Assembly (NCBI GenBank): GCA_047974565.1 | Contig: JBKECN010000085.1 | Coordinates: forward strand, 32,064 to 96,063 | Source: JBDIAG01 sp047974565 | GTDB taxonomy: Bacteria > Actinomycetota > Actinomycetes > Actinomycetales > CAWJMD01 | DNA length: 64,000 nt | Direction: 5' to 3' | Shown here: one piece after another, positions 8,274-16,621 of the stretch | How positions within the stretch are numbered: the first letter of the stretch is position 1 | Layout of the letters: every line of letters begins with the position of its first letter | Made by a program: the position numbers and the translations under genes | Notes under the pieces: model-generated | What the model saw: only the letters and a program-made list of their open reading frames with translations | Told to the model about the DNA's origin: nothing | Databases searched by the model: none

Positions 8274-9683
8274 ATGTCGAGCCATCGGTACGCCACGGCC
8301 CGCCCTCAGGACGTCGGCGTCGACCCGGCCGGCCTGGCGAGCCTGGTGACCGCCGCCGAACGGGCTGGTCTGGATCTGCACAGTCTCCTCGTGCTGCGGT
8401 ACGGGCGGGTGTGCGCAGAGACGTACTGGCATCCCTACGGGCCGGACCGGATCCAGTTGCTGTACTCGTTGTCGAAAACCTTCACGTCATCGGCGGTGGG
8501 CATCGCTATCGCCGAAGGCCGTTTCGACCTGGACGATCTCGTCGTTGACCTGCTCCCCGGGCGCGACCGGTACGGCCTCGGCGCGGGGATGGACCGGGTC
8601 CGGGTGCGGCACCTGCTCTCAATGGCAAGCGGGCATGCAGACGACACCATCGGCGCCATGCTCAGCCGGTCGGACGCGGTGGCTGCGGTGCTTGCCGAGC
8701 CGCTGGCGGCCGAGCCAGGGGCGTTGTTCACGTACAACCAGGGCTGCACCTATCTGCTCAGCGCGGTCATTGCCGAGCACACCGGCAGCCAACTGCACGA
8801 CTACCTGCGGCCCCGGCTCTTCGACCCGCTCGGCATCGGGGAGATCACCTGGCGTCAGACCGGCGGCCTGGACCAGGGCTTCTCCGGCCTGCACGCCCGC
8901 ACCCGGGACATCGCCGCCCTGGGCCAGCTGTACCTGGATCACGGCCGGGTCGGGGACACGCAGGTGCTCCCGGCGGAGTGGGTGCGCGACGCCACACGCT
9001 CGCACGTCGACAACGCAGGACGCCAGGAACACCCGGACTGGCAACAGGGATACGGCTTCCAGTTGTGGCGTTGCCGACCGGACTGTTTCCGCGGCGACGG
9101 CGCCTTCGGCCAGTTCATGATCGTCGTACCCTGGGCAGATCTTGTCATCGCGACAACCGCTCAGACCGAGCAGATGCAGGAACTGGCCGATCTCTTCTGG
9201 ACGCACCTGCTGCCCGCAGTCGACGCCACCGCGAATCGGCAGGATCATCAGCCAGCAGCGCCCGATCCCGGCCCCGCGCGCGCCTGGTCACCCGAGGACC
9301 TCGCCGTCCCGCCGCCACCACCGGCCACCATCACCCCGCCCGCCGGTACCCAATCCTTCGTCGTCGACGGCGACGAGCCGTACCTGCCCGTGAGCCGGAT
9401 CGACACCCGGGCCGGTGGGGCTGCCACGACGGTCACGGTGACCCTGCGCACCGGCGAACACCTGGACCTGGACGTGGGACCCGCGTGGACCGGTGCCGGC
9501 TGGCATCGGCTGGCCGAAGCACACCGTCCGAGCCGGACGCTGACCAACGTCCAGGTGGCCGGCGGATGGTCGGCACCGACCCGCTTCGACTTCGACGTGA
9601 TCTTCATCAACGCCCCGCACCGACTCTCCGTGCACTGCGACAGCGGACGCGCCCGGCTCCGCTGGTGGACGGTGCCCCTGTGA
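8274..9683 (+). CDS. Serine hydrolase, class C beta-lactamase-like fold
   Basis: 469 aa from ATG 8274; no Shine-Dalgarno is seen, but TACCGT ends 6 bases before the ATG, suggesting a leaderless transcript. The SxxK motif YSLSK gives Ser65 as nucleophile and Lys68 as base, and FTYNQG supplies the second-motif Tyr154. The protein therefore belongs to the penicillin-binding/EstB-like serine hydrolase family, whose members are esterases, peptidases or beta-lactamases. A proline-rich linker (about 315-350) leads to a beta-rich C-terminal domain. No signal peptide is evident. The substrate cannot be predicted. Confidence 0.85.
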   Translation: MSSHRYATARPQDVGVDPAGLASLVTAAERAGLDLHSLLVLRYGRVCAETYWHPYGPDRIQLLYSLSKTFTSSAVGIAIAEGRFDLDDLVVDLLPGRDRYGLGAGMDRVRVRHLLSMASGHADDTIGAMLSRSDAVAAVLAEPLAAEPGALFTYNQGCTYLLSAVIAEHTGSQLHDYLRPRLFDPLGIGEITWRQTGGLDQGFSGLHARTRDIAALGQLYLDHGRVGDTQVLPAEWVRDATRSHVDNAGRQEHPDWQQGYGFQLWRCRPDCFRGDGAFGQFMIVVPWADLVIATTAQTEQMQELADLFWTHLLPAVDATANRQDHQPAAPDPGPARAWSPEDLAVPPPPPATITPPAGTQSFVVDGDEPYLPVSRIDTRAGGAATTVTVTLRTGEHLDLDVGPAWTGAGWHRLAEAHRPSRTLTNVQVAGGWSAPTRFDFDVIFINAPHRLSVHCDSGRARLRWWTVPL

Positions 9684-9731
9684 GGGCCGATCCGGGATGC
9701 CCACCAGGGCACTCGCAGCGGGGTGCCCCGT

Positions 9732-10334
9732 TCAGTTGACCTTCGGCAGGCCCGCAGCCGCTCCTGCCTGCGCGAACCACGTCGCCAGATCGTCCACCTG
9801 GTAATGGGCGTTGAGCCCACTCGGATTGGGGAGCACGAACAGCCGACTACCGGCAAGTGGGTGTGGCTGCTCACCGAGTTGGGCTCTCGGCTCGCCGAAG
9901 GCAGTGCGGTAGGCGGTGACGCCCACCACGGCCACCACGCTCGGTGCCCGCTGGGCGACCAGGGCGGTGAGCCGTCCGGCGCCGTCCCGGAGTTCCTGCC
10001 TGGCCAACTCGGCAGCCGTGGCGGTGGCCCGGGAGACGAGGTTCGTGATGCCGATGCCTGCGTCCAGCAGAATGCTGCGATCGGCGTCACTCAGTCCGGC
10101 GGAGGCGTCGATGACCCGCTCGACCAGCCCGGCCGCGTGCAGGGCCGGGTAGAACCGGTTGCCGGGCCGGGCGAAGTGCGCACCGGTCGCAGCCGTCCAC
10201 AACCCGGGGTTGATCCCGACGAAGAGCAGCCGGAGGGTTGTGCCGGCCGGAGGCAGCAGGTCGGGGACGGTGGCGCCAGCGAAGCCTGCGAGTTCAGCTC
10301 TGCTGGGGCGTCGCCGGACGGGGGCCGGGCTCAC
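9732..10334 (-). CDS. mug: Mismatch-specific uracil/thymine DNA glycosylase
   Basis: 200 aa, usual for the Mug/TDG family. Motif 1 is GINPG (40-44), where the Asn positions the catalytic water, and motif 2 is NPSGLNAHY near residue 173. The enzyme removes uracil or damaged pyrimidines opposite guanine, starting base excision repair. It is followed closely on the same strand upstream by the small DUF5302 gene, which may share its promoter. Confidence 0.93.
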   Translation of the reverse strand: MSPAPVRRRPSRAELAGFAGATVPDLLPPAGTTLRLLFVGINPGLWTAATGAHFARPGNRFYPALHAAGLVERVIDASAGLSDADRSILLDAGIGITNLVSRATATAAELARQELRDGAGRLTALVAQRAPSVVAVVGVTAYRTAFGEPRAQLGEQPHPLAGSRLFVLPNPSGLNAHYQVDDLATWFAQAGAAAGLPKVN

Positions 10335-10346
10335 CGGTGCTCGCGG

Positions 10347-10565
10347 TCAGCCCGACTTGCGCCGGAACATTCGCTGGCCGCCCGATCCTGCGACCTCAGA
10401 TCCGTGCACCGAACCGGTGTTCTGGCGGCCCGCGGCGCTGGCGTGCTGCTGCTGGGCCTTGCGGTCGAGGGCCGCCCGCATCTTTGCCTTCTGGTCGGCG
10501 AGCGCCTGCTCGCCGGATTCGTCGTCGGTCGAGCTGGATGCTCCCGCCGTGTCAGGCCCGGACAT
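10347..10565 (-). CDS. DUF5302 family small protein
   Basis: 72 aa, ATG 10565. It is a charged, disordered, Ala/Gln/Lys-rich protein ending in FRRKSG, with the GSVHG segment in the middle, both hallmarks of the actinobacterial DUF5302 family. Function is unknown. It sits 12 bases upstream of mug on the same strand and is divergent from fgd, so mug and this gene are probably cotranscribed. Confidence 0.85.
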   Translation of the reverse strand: MSGPDTAGASSSTDDESGEQALADQKAKMRAALDRKAQQQHASAAGRQNTGSVHGSEVAGSGGQRMFRRKSG

Positions 10566-10693
10566 CTGCCACCTCCGTGGTCTCGAGTGATCCCGCAGCC
10601 CCCAGGCTCTCGCACCGCGAGGGCGCAGACAACCGACATTCGGTCGACCCCTAGGGTGGGCCCAACGACGACGTGCGGCAAGGAGTAGGGAAC

Positions 10694-11716
10694 ATGGCTG
10701 AACTCAAGATCGGGTACAAGGCGTCCGCGGAGCAGTTCGACCCGGCCGCGCTGGCCGGCTACGCGGTCCTCGCCGAGGAACTGGGCCTGGACTCGGTGAC
10801 CATCTCCGATCACTTCCAGCCGTGGCGCCTACAGGGCGGTCACGCGCCCAACTCCCTGGTCTGGATGTCCTGGGTCGCGGCCCGTACCGAACGGGTGCTG
10901 CTGGGCACCTCGGTGCTCACCCCCACGTTCCGGTACAACCCCGCGGTCATCGCCCAGATGTTCGCCACGATGGCCTGCCTGGCCCCCGGACGGATCATGC
11001 TCGGTGTCGGTACCGGGGAGGCCCTGAACGAGGTGGCGGTGGGTGCGGTCGAAGACGGCACCTGGCCGGAGTTCAAGGAGCGCTTCGCCCGGCTTCGCGA
11101 GTCGGTGCGGCTGATGCGTCAACTCTGGACCCAGGACCGCGTCGACTTCGAGGGCGACTACTTCCACACCAAGGACGCCGCGATCTACGACCGCCCGGAC
11201 TCACCCGTGCTGGTCTACATCGCCGCCGGTGGGCCGATGGTCGCCCGGTACGCCGGCCGCGTCGGCGACGGCTTCATCTGCACCTCGGGCAAGGGCCGAG
11301 AACTGTACGCGGACAAGCTGATTCCCGCTGTGCGCGAGGGCCTGGAGAAGGCCGGGCGCTCGGACGACATCGACCGGATGATCGAGATCAAGATCTCCTA
11401 CGACCGGGACGCCGAACAGGCTTTGGCCAACACCCGGTTCTGGGCGCCGCTGAGCCTGACCGCGGAACAGAAGCACTCGCTGCACTCACCCGCCGAGATG
11501 GAGAAGGCCGCGGACGAACTGCCGATCGAGCAGGTGGCCAAGCGGTGGATCGTCACCTCGGACCCGGCCGAGGCCGTCGCCCGCGTCAAGGAGTACACCG
11601 ACCTGGGCTTCAACCACTTGGTCTTCCACGGCCCCGGGCATGACCAGGAGCGTTTTCTGCGCAGTTTCACCGAGGACGTGGTTCCCGGGCTGCGTGACCT
11701 CACCCCCGCCGAGTAG
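10694..11716 (+). CDS. fgd: F420-dependent glucose-6-phosphate dehydrogenase
   Basis: 340 aa; AGGAG lies 8 bases before ATG 10694. The sequence closely follows mycobacterial FGD over its whole length, including KIGYKASAEQF at the start, SDHFQPW with His40, and VGTGEALNE with Glu109, the catalytic residues of this luciferase-fold family. It oxidises glucose 6-phosphate to 6-phosphogluconolactone and reduces coenzyme F420, supplying F420H2 to reductases. A seven-residue difference after residue 114 is a length variation, not damage. It is monocistronic as far as can be seen. Confidence 0.95.
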   Translation: MAELKIGYKASAEQFDPAALAGYAVLAEELGLDSVTISDHFQPWRLQGGHAPNSLVWMSWVAARTERVLLGTSVLTPTFRYNPAVIAQMFATMACLAPGRIMLGVGTGEALNEVAVGAVEDGTWPEFKERFARLRESVRLMRQLWTQDRVDFEGDYFHTKDAAIYDRPDSPVLVYIAAGGPMVARYAGRVGDGFICTSGKGRELYADKLIPAVREGLEKAGRSDDIDRMIEIKISYDRDAEQALANTRFWAPLSLTAEQKHSLHSPAEMEKAADELPIEQVAKRWIVTSDPAEAVARVKEYTDLGFNHLVFHGPGHDQERFLRSFTEDVVPGLRDLTPAE

Positions 11717-11761
11717 CGCGGGTCTGGGCGGGAGGTCCCGGACGGGTCATCGTCGGGCGGC

Positions 11762-12976
11762 TCATCGTCGGGCGGCCAGGAACTCCGCGATGCGTCCGAT
11801 CGCCTCGCTGAGTACGTCGACGTCGGGCAGGGTGACCAGCCGGAAGTGATCGGGCTCGAACCAGTTGAAGCCGGTGCCGTGGGTTACCAGGATCCGCTTG
11901 GCCCGAAGCAGGTCGATGACGAACTCCTCATCGTCCTCGATCGGGTACACCTGCGGGTCGAGGTGGGGGAAGCAGTACAGCGCCCCCATCGGTTCCACGC
12001 AGCTCACCCCGGGAATCTCGTTGAGCAGCCTCCAGGCGAGTTTGGACTGCTCGTAGAAGCGCCCGCCGGGAACGATGAGTTCGTTGATCGACTGGTACCC
12101 GCCCAGGGCGGTCTGGATGGCGTGCTGGGCGGGCACGTTGGAGCACATCCGCATGTTCGACAGCAGCGTCAGGCCTTCGAGGAAGTCGGTGGCCATGTGC
12201 TTGGGCCCGGAGATCATCACCCAGCCGGCCCGGTAGCCGCACACCCGGTAGGCCTTGGAGAGCCCGGAGAAGGTCAGGCAGAGCACATCGTCGTCGCAGA
12301 AGGTGGCGGCGTGGTGGTGTACGGCGTCGTCGAAGAGGATCTTCTCGTAGATCTCGTCGGACATCAGGACGAGCTGGTGACGGCGTGCGATGTCGACCAG
12401 CGCCTCGACGGTCTGGCGGCTGTACACCGCACCGGTCGGGTTGTTGGGGTTGATGATGACCAGGGCTTGGGTGTTCTCGGTGATCTTGGACTCGATATCG
12501 GCCAGATCCGGGTTCCAGTCGTTGCTTTCGTCGCAGCGGTAGTGCACGGGAGTGCCGCCGGACAAGGCCACCGCGCCGGTCCACAGCGGGTAGTCCGGTG
12601 CCGGGACGAGTACCTCGTTGCCGTCATCGATGAAGGCTTGCAGCACCATCGTGATCAGCTCGGACACGCCGTTCCCGATGAAGACGTCGTCGACCAGGGT
12701 GTCGGTGAGCCCCTTGGACTGGTAGTACTGCGCGACCGCGGTGCGGGCGGAGTAGATGCCCCTGGAGTCGACGTAGCCCTGGGCCTCGGGCAGGTGATGG
12801 ATCATGTCCGCGACGATCGCCTCCGGCGCCTCGAAACCGAACGGCGCGGTATTGCCGATGTTCAGCTTGAGGATCTTGTGGCCCTCTGCCTCCAGCCGTT
12901 GGGCCTCGACGAGGATGGGGCCGCGCACGTCGTAGCGGACCGGCTGGAGCTTCTTCGACTGAACGATGGGGCGCAT
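11762..12976 (-). CDS. alaA: Alanine transaminase-like aminotransferase (AlaA family)
   Basis: 404 aa from ATG 12976. A class I/II aminotransferase with the PLP-lysine motif SGLSKAYRVCGYRAGW and the NPNNPTGA loop. The segment VPAQHAIQTALGGYQSI matches the AlaA group, which interconverts pyruvate plus glutamate with alanine plus 2-oxoglutarate. It lies on the same strand and 152 bases downstream of the cytochrome P450 gene, but a functional link is not obvious. Confidence 0.88.
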   Translation of the reverse strand: MRPIVQSKKLQPVRYDVRGPILVEAQRLEAEGHKILKLNIGNTAPFGFEAPEAIVADMIHHLPEAQGYVDSRGIYSARTAVAQYYQSKGLTDTLVDDVFIGNGVSELITMVLQAFIDDGNEVLVPAPDYPLWTGAVALSGGTPVHYRCDESNDWNPDLADIESKITENTQALVIINPNNPTGAVYSRQTVEALVDIARRHQLVLMSDEIYEKILFDDAVHHHAATFCDDDVLCLTFSGLSKAYRVCGYRAGWVMISGPKHMATDFLEGLTLLSNMRMCSNVPAQHAIQTALGGYQSINELIVPGGRFYEQSKLAWRLLNEIPGVSCVEPMGALYCFPHLDPQVYPIEDDEEFVIDLLRAKRILVTHGTGFNWFEPDHFRLVTLPDVDVLSEAIGRIAEFLAARR

Positions 12977-13128
12977 GCGCCCATCCTGGCAGCGCAGGGC
13001 CCGCAAAGCGCACCGATATCCGCGCAACACACGGGTGGGAGCTGTGAGGTTCTGGTGTACGTCACTGCCAGCCGCGTTGCTCCGCCCGGCGGGGGGCGGG
13101 TCGGTTCCGCCTCCACACCGTCTGCCGG

Positions 13129-15348
13129 TTACAGGTCAAGCACGAGTTTGGCTGTGCAGGAACGAGACACGCAGATCATCAGGCAATCACCGGCATCACG
13201 CTCGGTCTCTTCCAGGACCGAGTCGCGGTGGTCGGGCACCCCCTCCAGGACGGTCGTCTCGCAGGTGCCGCAGGTGCCTTCGCCGCAGGACGACACGGTG
13301 GGGATGCCGGCCTCGTGCACCGCGTCGAGGATGGACGTCTCCGGCGTCACGGTGATGGTGCGGCCGCTGGCGCGCAGTTCGACCTCGAAGGCGTCCGAGC
13401 GCACCGGCTCGGTGAGTGGCTTGGCAGCGAAGCGCTCGGTGTGCAGGCTGCCGCGTGGCCAGTTCGAGCAGGCCTCCTCCACCGCATCCAGCAGCGGACC
13501 GGGACCACAGCAGTACACCCGCGTGTCCGGATCGGGATCGGCGAGGATGGCCCCCAGGTCGAGCAGGCCGACCTCGTCCTGCGGGGCGATGGTCACCCGC
13601 CCGGGGTAGCCGGCGAGCTCGTCGAGGAAGGCCATGGACGCCCGGCTCCGTCCACCGTAGGTGAGGTGCCAGTCGGCACCGGCGGCGTGCACCTGGCGGA
13701 TCATCGGCAGGAGCGGGGTGATGCCGATCCCGCCCGCGACGAAGACGTACCGGGCGGCCTCCTCGAGCCGGAAGTGGTTGCGAGGGCCGACGACCCGCAC
13801 CACGTCGCCCTCGGCGAGGCGATCGTGGATGTACTCGGAGGTGCCTCGGCCCGCGGGCTCGCGCAGGATGCCCAGCCGGTAGGTACCCAGGTCGCCCGGG
13901 TCACCGCTGAGTGAGTACTGCCGGGTCTGCACCCCGCTGTCGCTGCCCACCACCAGATCGACGTGGGCGCCCGGCTGCCAGGCCGGGAAGATCCCACCCG
14001 AGGTGGGCCGAAGACTCAGCGAGCACACCCCGTCGCTGACCTGCCGCTTGGCGTGCACCACTGCCTCGGTCATCGTCTCCCCGGTGAGCCGAGACACTGC
14101 CTCGCCGGAATCTCCACGCTGCGCGGCCGGAGTGAAACTCAGCGGCAGATGCCACCACACGTGCATGTTGGGGGTGCTGCGATAGACCTCGGCCGGGCCG
14201 TCGAGTTCGTAGCGGCCCAGCACGGGCAGCGCTTCCTCCAGGGCCACCTGGGTCTCCAGCAGGGCCAGTGGCCGGCCCAGACACCCGTGCAGGCCTTCGC
14301 CGAAACCCATGTGCCGGAAGCGTCCTCGAGTGACCAGGTAACGGTCCGCGTCGTGGAACTGACGCTCGTCGCGGTTTGCTGCGCCGTAGACCAGAACCAC
14401 CCGTCCCCCCTTGGGAATGGTGGTGCCGTGGATCCTCACGTCCCGGGCGGCGGTTCGCCCGACAAGTTGCAGGGGTGCGTTCCAGCGCACCGCTTCGTCG
14501 ACCGCTGAGCCGATGAGCGCAGGGTCGGCGAACACCAGTTCGCGCTGCTCGGGATTCTCAGCGAGCAGCTTGAAGGTCGTGCCGATCAATCCGGCGGTGG
14601 ACTCAACCCCGCCGAGGAAGAGGACCATCATCAGACCCAGGACCTCCGATGCCGCGGTGACATGCTCCTGGGTGAAGGGCACTCCGTTGATCCGCGCCTG
14701 CACCAGGTGCGAGACGACGTCGTTGCGGGGCCTGCGGCGTCGGTCGTTGAGCAGGTCGGTGAAGTAGTCGCGGATTCCGTCGGTCGCTGCGCTGGCCACG
14801 GGGGTGAGCCGCTGGTCGCCCGGCTTGCGGTCCTTGAGCTGGTGCACCCAGGTGTCGAGTTGGGCTCTGGTCTGCGGATCCTCCTGACGGGTGGGCAGGC
14901 CGAGCACCGCGAAGAAGACGTCATTGGGCGTGGGCCAGGCCAGTTCCTGCGCCAGGTCGACGCGCCCGCGGTCCCGCCACGGCGCGATGTGCTCGCGGAT
15001 GACGGCCCGGATGGCGTCCTCCCGCTCGGCGATGCGGCGGGGCAGGAAGAAGGGCTGGATGATCTGACGCACCTCGTCGTGGCGCGGGTTGTCCAGGTCG
15101 GGCAGGAAGCCGGGGCCGGACTGGTCCTTGGCGGTGTCGTCGATGTCGATGCCCTCGAACGACAGGAAGGTCTGCGGATCGAGGGCGGCGGCGCGCACGT
15201 CCTCGAACCGGGACAGCGCCCACCAGCCCCACCGAGGGCTGCGGTAGACCGGCGCATGCTCGCGCAGCCAGTCGTACACCGGGAAGGGGTTCGCCTTGAA
15301 CTCCTCGGTGAACGGGTCGTACTCCAACTCCGGCGTGGTCGCGACCAT
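13129..15348 (-). CDS. Self-sufficient cytochrome P450-reductase fusion (CYP116B-like)
   Basis: 739 aa; GGAGG lies 3-8 bases before ATG 15348. Domains in order: P450 (about 1-395) with I-helix GGVEST (246-251), ExxR Glu285/Arg288 and heme ligand Cys356 in FGEGLHGCLG; a phthalate-dioxygenase-reductase-type flavin domain with RQYSLSG; an NADH-binding part with VAGGIGITPLLP; and a C-terminal [2Fe-2S] ferredoxin with Cys688, Cys693, Cys696 and Cys726 in the expected C-x4-C-x2-C-x29-C spacing. This is the class VII one-polypeptide architecture. The substrate is unknown. Control by the divergent LacI-type regulator is likely. Confidence 0.93.
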   Translation of the reverse strand: MVATTPELEYDPFTEEFKANPFPVYDWLREHAPVYRSPRWGWWALSRFEDVRAAALDPQTFLSFEGIDIDDTAKDQSGPGFLPDLDNPRHDEVRQIIQPFFLPRRIAEREDAIRAVIREHIAPWRDRGRVDLAQELAWPTPNDVFFAVLGLPTRQEDPQTRAQLDTWVHQLKDRKPGDQRLTPVASAATDGIRDYFTDLLNDRRRRPRNDVVSHLVQARINGVPFTQEHVTAASEVLGLMMVLFLGGVESTAGLIGTTFKLLAENPEQRELVFADPALIGSAVDEAVRWNAPLQLVGRTAARDVRIHGTTIPKGGRVVLVYGAANRDERQFHDADRYLVTRGRFRHMGFGEGLHGCLGRPLALLETQVALEEALPVLGRYELDGPAEVYRSTPNMHVWWHLPLSFTPAAQRGDSGEAVSRLTGETMTEAVVHAKRQVSDGVCSLSLRPTSGGIFPAWQPGAHVDLVVGSDSGVQTRQYSLSGDPGDLGTYRLGILREPAGRGTSEYIHDRLAEGDVVRVVGPRNHFRLEEAARYVFVAGGIGITPLLPMIRQVHAAGADWHLTYGGRSRASMAFLDELAGYPGRVTIAPQDEVGLLDLGAILADPDPDTRVYCCGPGPLLDAVEEACSNWPRGSLHTERFAAKPLTEPVRSDAFEVELRASGRTITVTPETSILDAVHEAGIPTVSSCGEGTCGTCETTVLEGVPDHRDSVLEETERDAGDCLMICVSRSCTAKLVLDL

Positions 15349-15400
15349 CGGGACCTCCCATGAACGCCTGTCAAGATTCTGAATATGTCAGGACGACTGA

Positions 15401-15416
15401 CTTAAAACGCTTTAAG
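15401..15416. promoter_or_regulatory. LacI-family operator candidate
   Basis: CTTAAAACGCTTTAAG is a near-perfect palindrome around a central CG, the usual form of LacI/GalR operators. It lies 53 bases upstream of the P450 start, in the space between it and the divergent LacI-type gene, so it could control both. Confidence 0.65.
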
Positions 15417-15616
15417 GAGCATGCGGCAGGCAGGGGCAGATGTCAACGCCCGGGAGCCTGCCCAAGCACGCGCAGCAGCGTTTAGCGGGTCGGCCTGCCG
15501 GGACGCCGGTCAGCGCCAGGGACGCAACGACGGGCAGCTGGGGCCAGGGATGGTGACGGCGGTCGGTGGACGGGTCGAGCCGGCTGTGGCGTGTCCAAGG
15601 GGATGTCGATGGGAGA

Positions 15617-16621
15617 ATGCCCGGCGTGGCCAGGGTCAGGATCGCCGACGTCGCCAAGCGGGCGGGTGTCTCTCCGGCGACGGTCTCCCTGGTTCTGCAC
15701 GACCGTCCGGGGCCCAGCGCGGCCACCCGGATGGCTGTCCGAGAGGCGGTGACCGAACTAGGGTACCGACCGGATCGGTCGGCACGTTCGTTGGCGCGCA
15801 AGGATTCTCATTTGCTCGGCGTGGTCCTCGACGTAACCCATCCCTTTCACGGCGTCATGGTCGACGCACTGGACACCGCTGCCGAACAGGTCGGTTTCGA
15901 TATGGTGTTGTCGTCCATCACGGCGCGCCGCAACGGCCGCTCGGCGCTGGAGACCCTCGTCGACTCCCGATGTTCGGGAGTGGTGCTGCTCGGTTGGGAC
16001 GCGGATTCCCTCGGTCCGGACATGCTGAGCGACCCCGTGCCGGTGGTCGTCATCGGGCGCACTGGTGCCGGGCCGGCGGTGGGGATCATGGCCGATGACC
16101 TGATCGGCCTGCGCTTGGGCGTGACCCACCTGGCCCAGCTTGGGCACGAGCGGATCGCCCACGTGGACGGTGGGCGCGGGGCGGTGAGCACCTCCCGGCG
16201 AGCGGGCTACCGGGCCGCGATGCGTGCTCGCGGCTGGTGGGCCAGCCGGCTGGTGATCCCTGGCGGCGATACCGAGTCTGCTGGAATGAAAGCAGGGGAG
16301 CGGATCGCGTCGATGCCCCGGAACGAACGCCCCACCGGAATCGTCGCCTTCAACGACCGGTGTGCGCTGGGCGTGCGCGATGCGCTGCTGCGACAAGGGA
16401 TCGACGTGCCCGGGGATCTGTCCGTGGTGGGCTATGACGATTCGCCGCTGGCCCAGCTGGCCACGGTGGACCTGACCTCGGTGAGCCAGGACCCACCCGC
16501 TCTGGCCCGTGCCTGCATCGACACGATCCGCGCGGGGCTGGCCGGTCGGCCGGTGCGGGACGAAGTGGTCGAGCCCTACCTGGTGGTTCGCGGCTCGACC
16601 GGACCCGTACCGACGACCTGA
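15617..16621 (+). CDS. LacI-family transcriptional regulator
   Basis: 334 aa from ATG 15617. GGGAG at 15611 is too close to this ATG, and a GTG at 15626 with better spacing is an equally good start. The N-terminal HTH reads RIADVAKRAGVSPATVS with the hinge helix behind, then a periplasmic-binding-protein-like sensor domain. It is divergent from the P450 gene with a LacI-type palindrome between them, so it probably regulates the P450 in response to a small-molecule ligand. Its 3' end overlaps the convergent kinase-LanC gene by 46 bases. Confidence 0.9.
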   Translation: MPGVARVRIADVAKRAGVSPATVSLVLHDRPGPSAATRMAVREAVTELGYRPDRSARSLARKDSHLLGVVLDVTHPFHGVMVDALDTAAEQVGFDMVLSSITARRNGRSALETLVDSRCSGVVLLGWDADSLGPDMLSDPVPVVVIGRTGAGPAVGIMADDLIGLRLGVTHLAQLGHERIAHVDGGRGAVSTSRRAGYRAAMRARGWWASRLVIPGGDTESAGMKAGERIASMPRNERPTGIVAFNDRCALGVRDALLRQGIDVPGDLSVVGYDDSPLAQLATVDLTSVSQDPPALARACIDTIRAGLAGRPVRDEVVEPYLVVRGSTGPVPTT

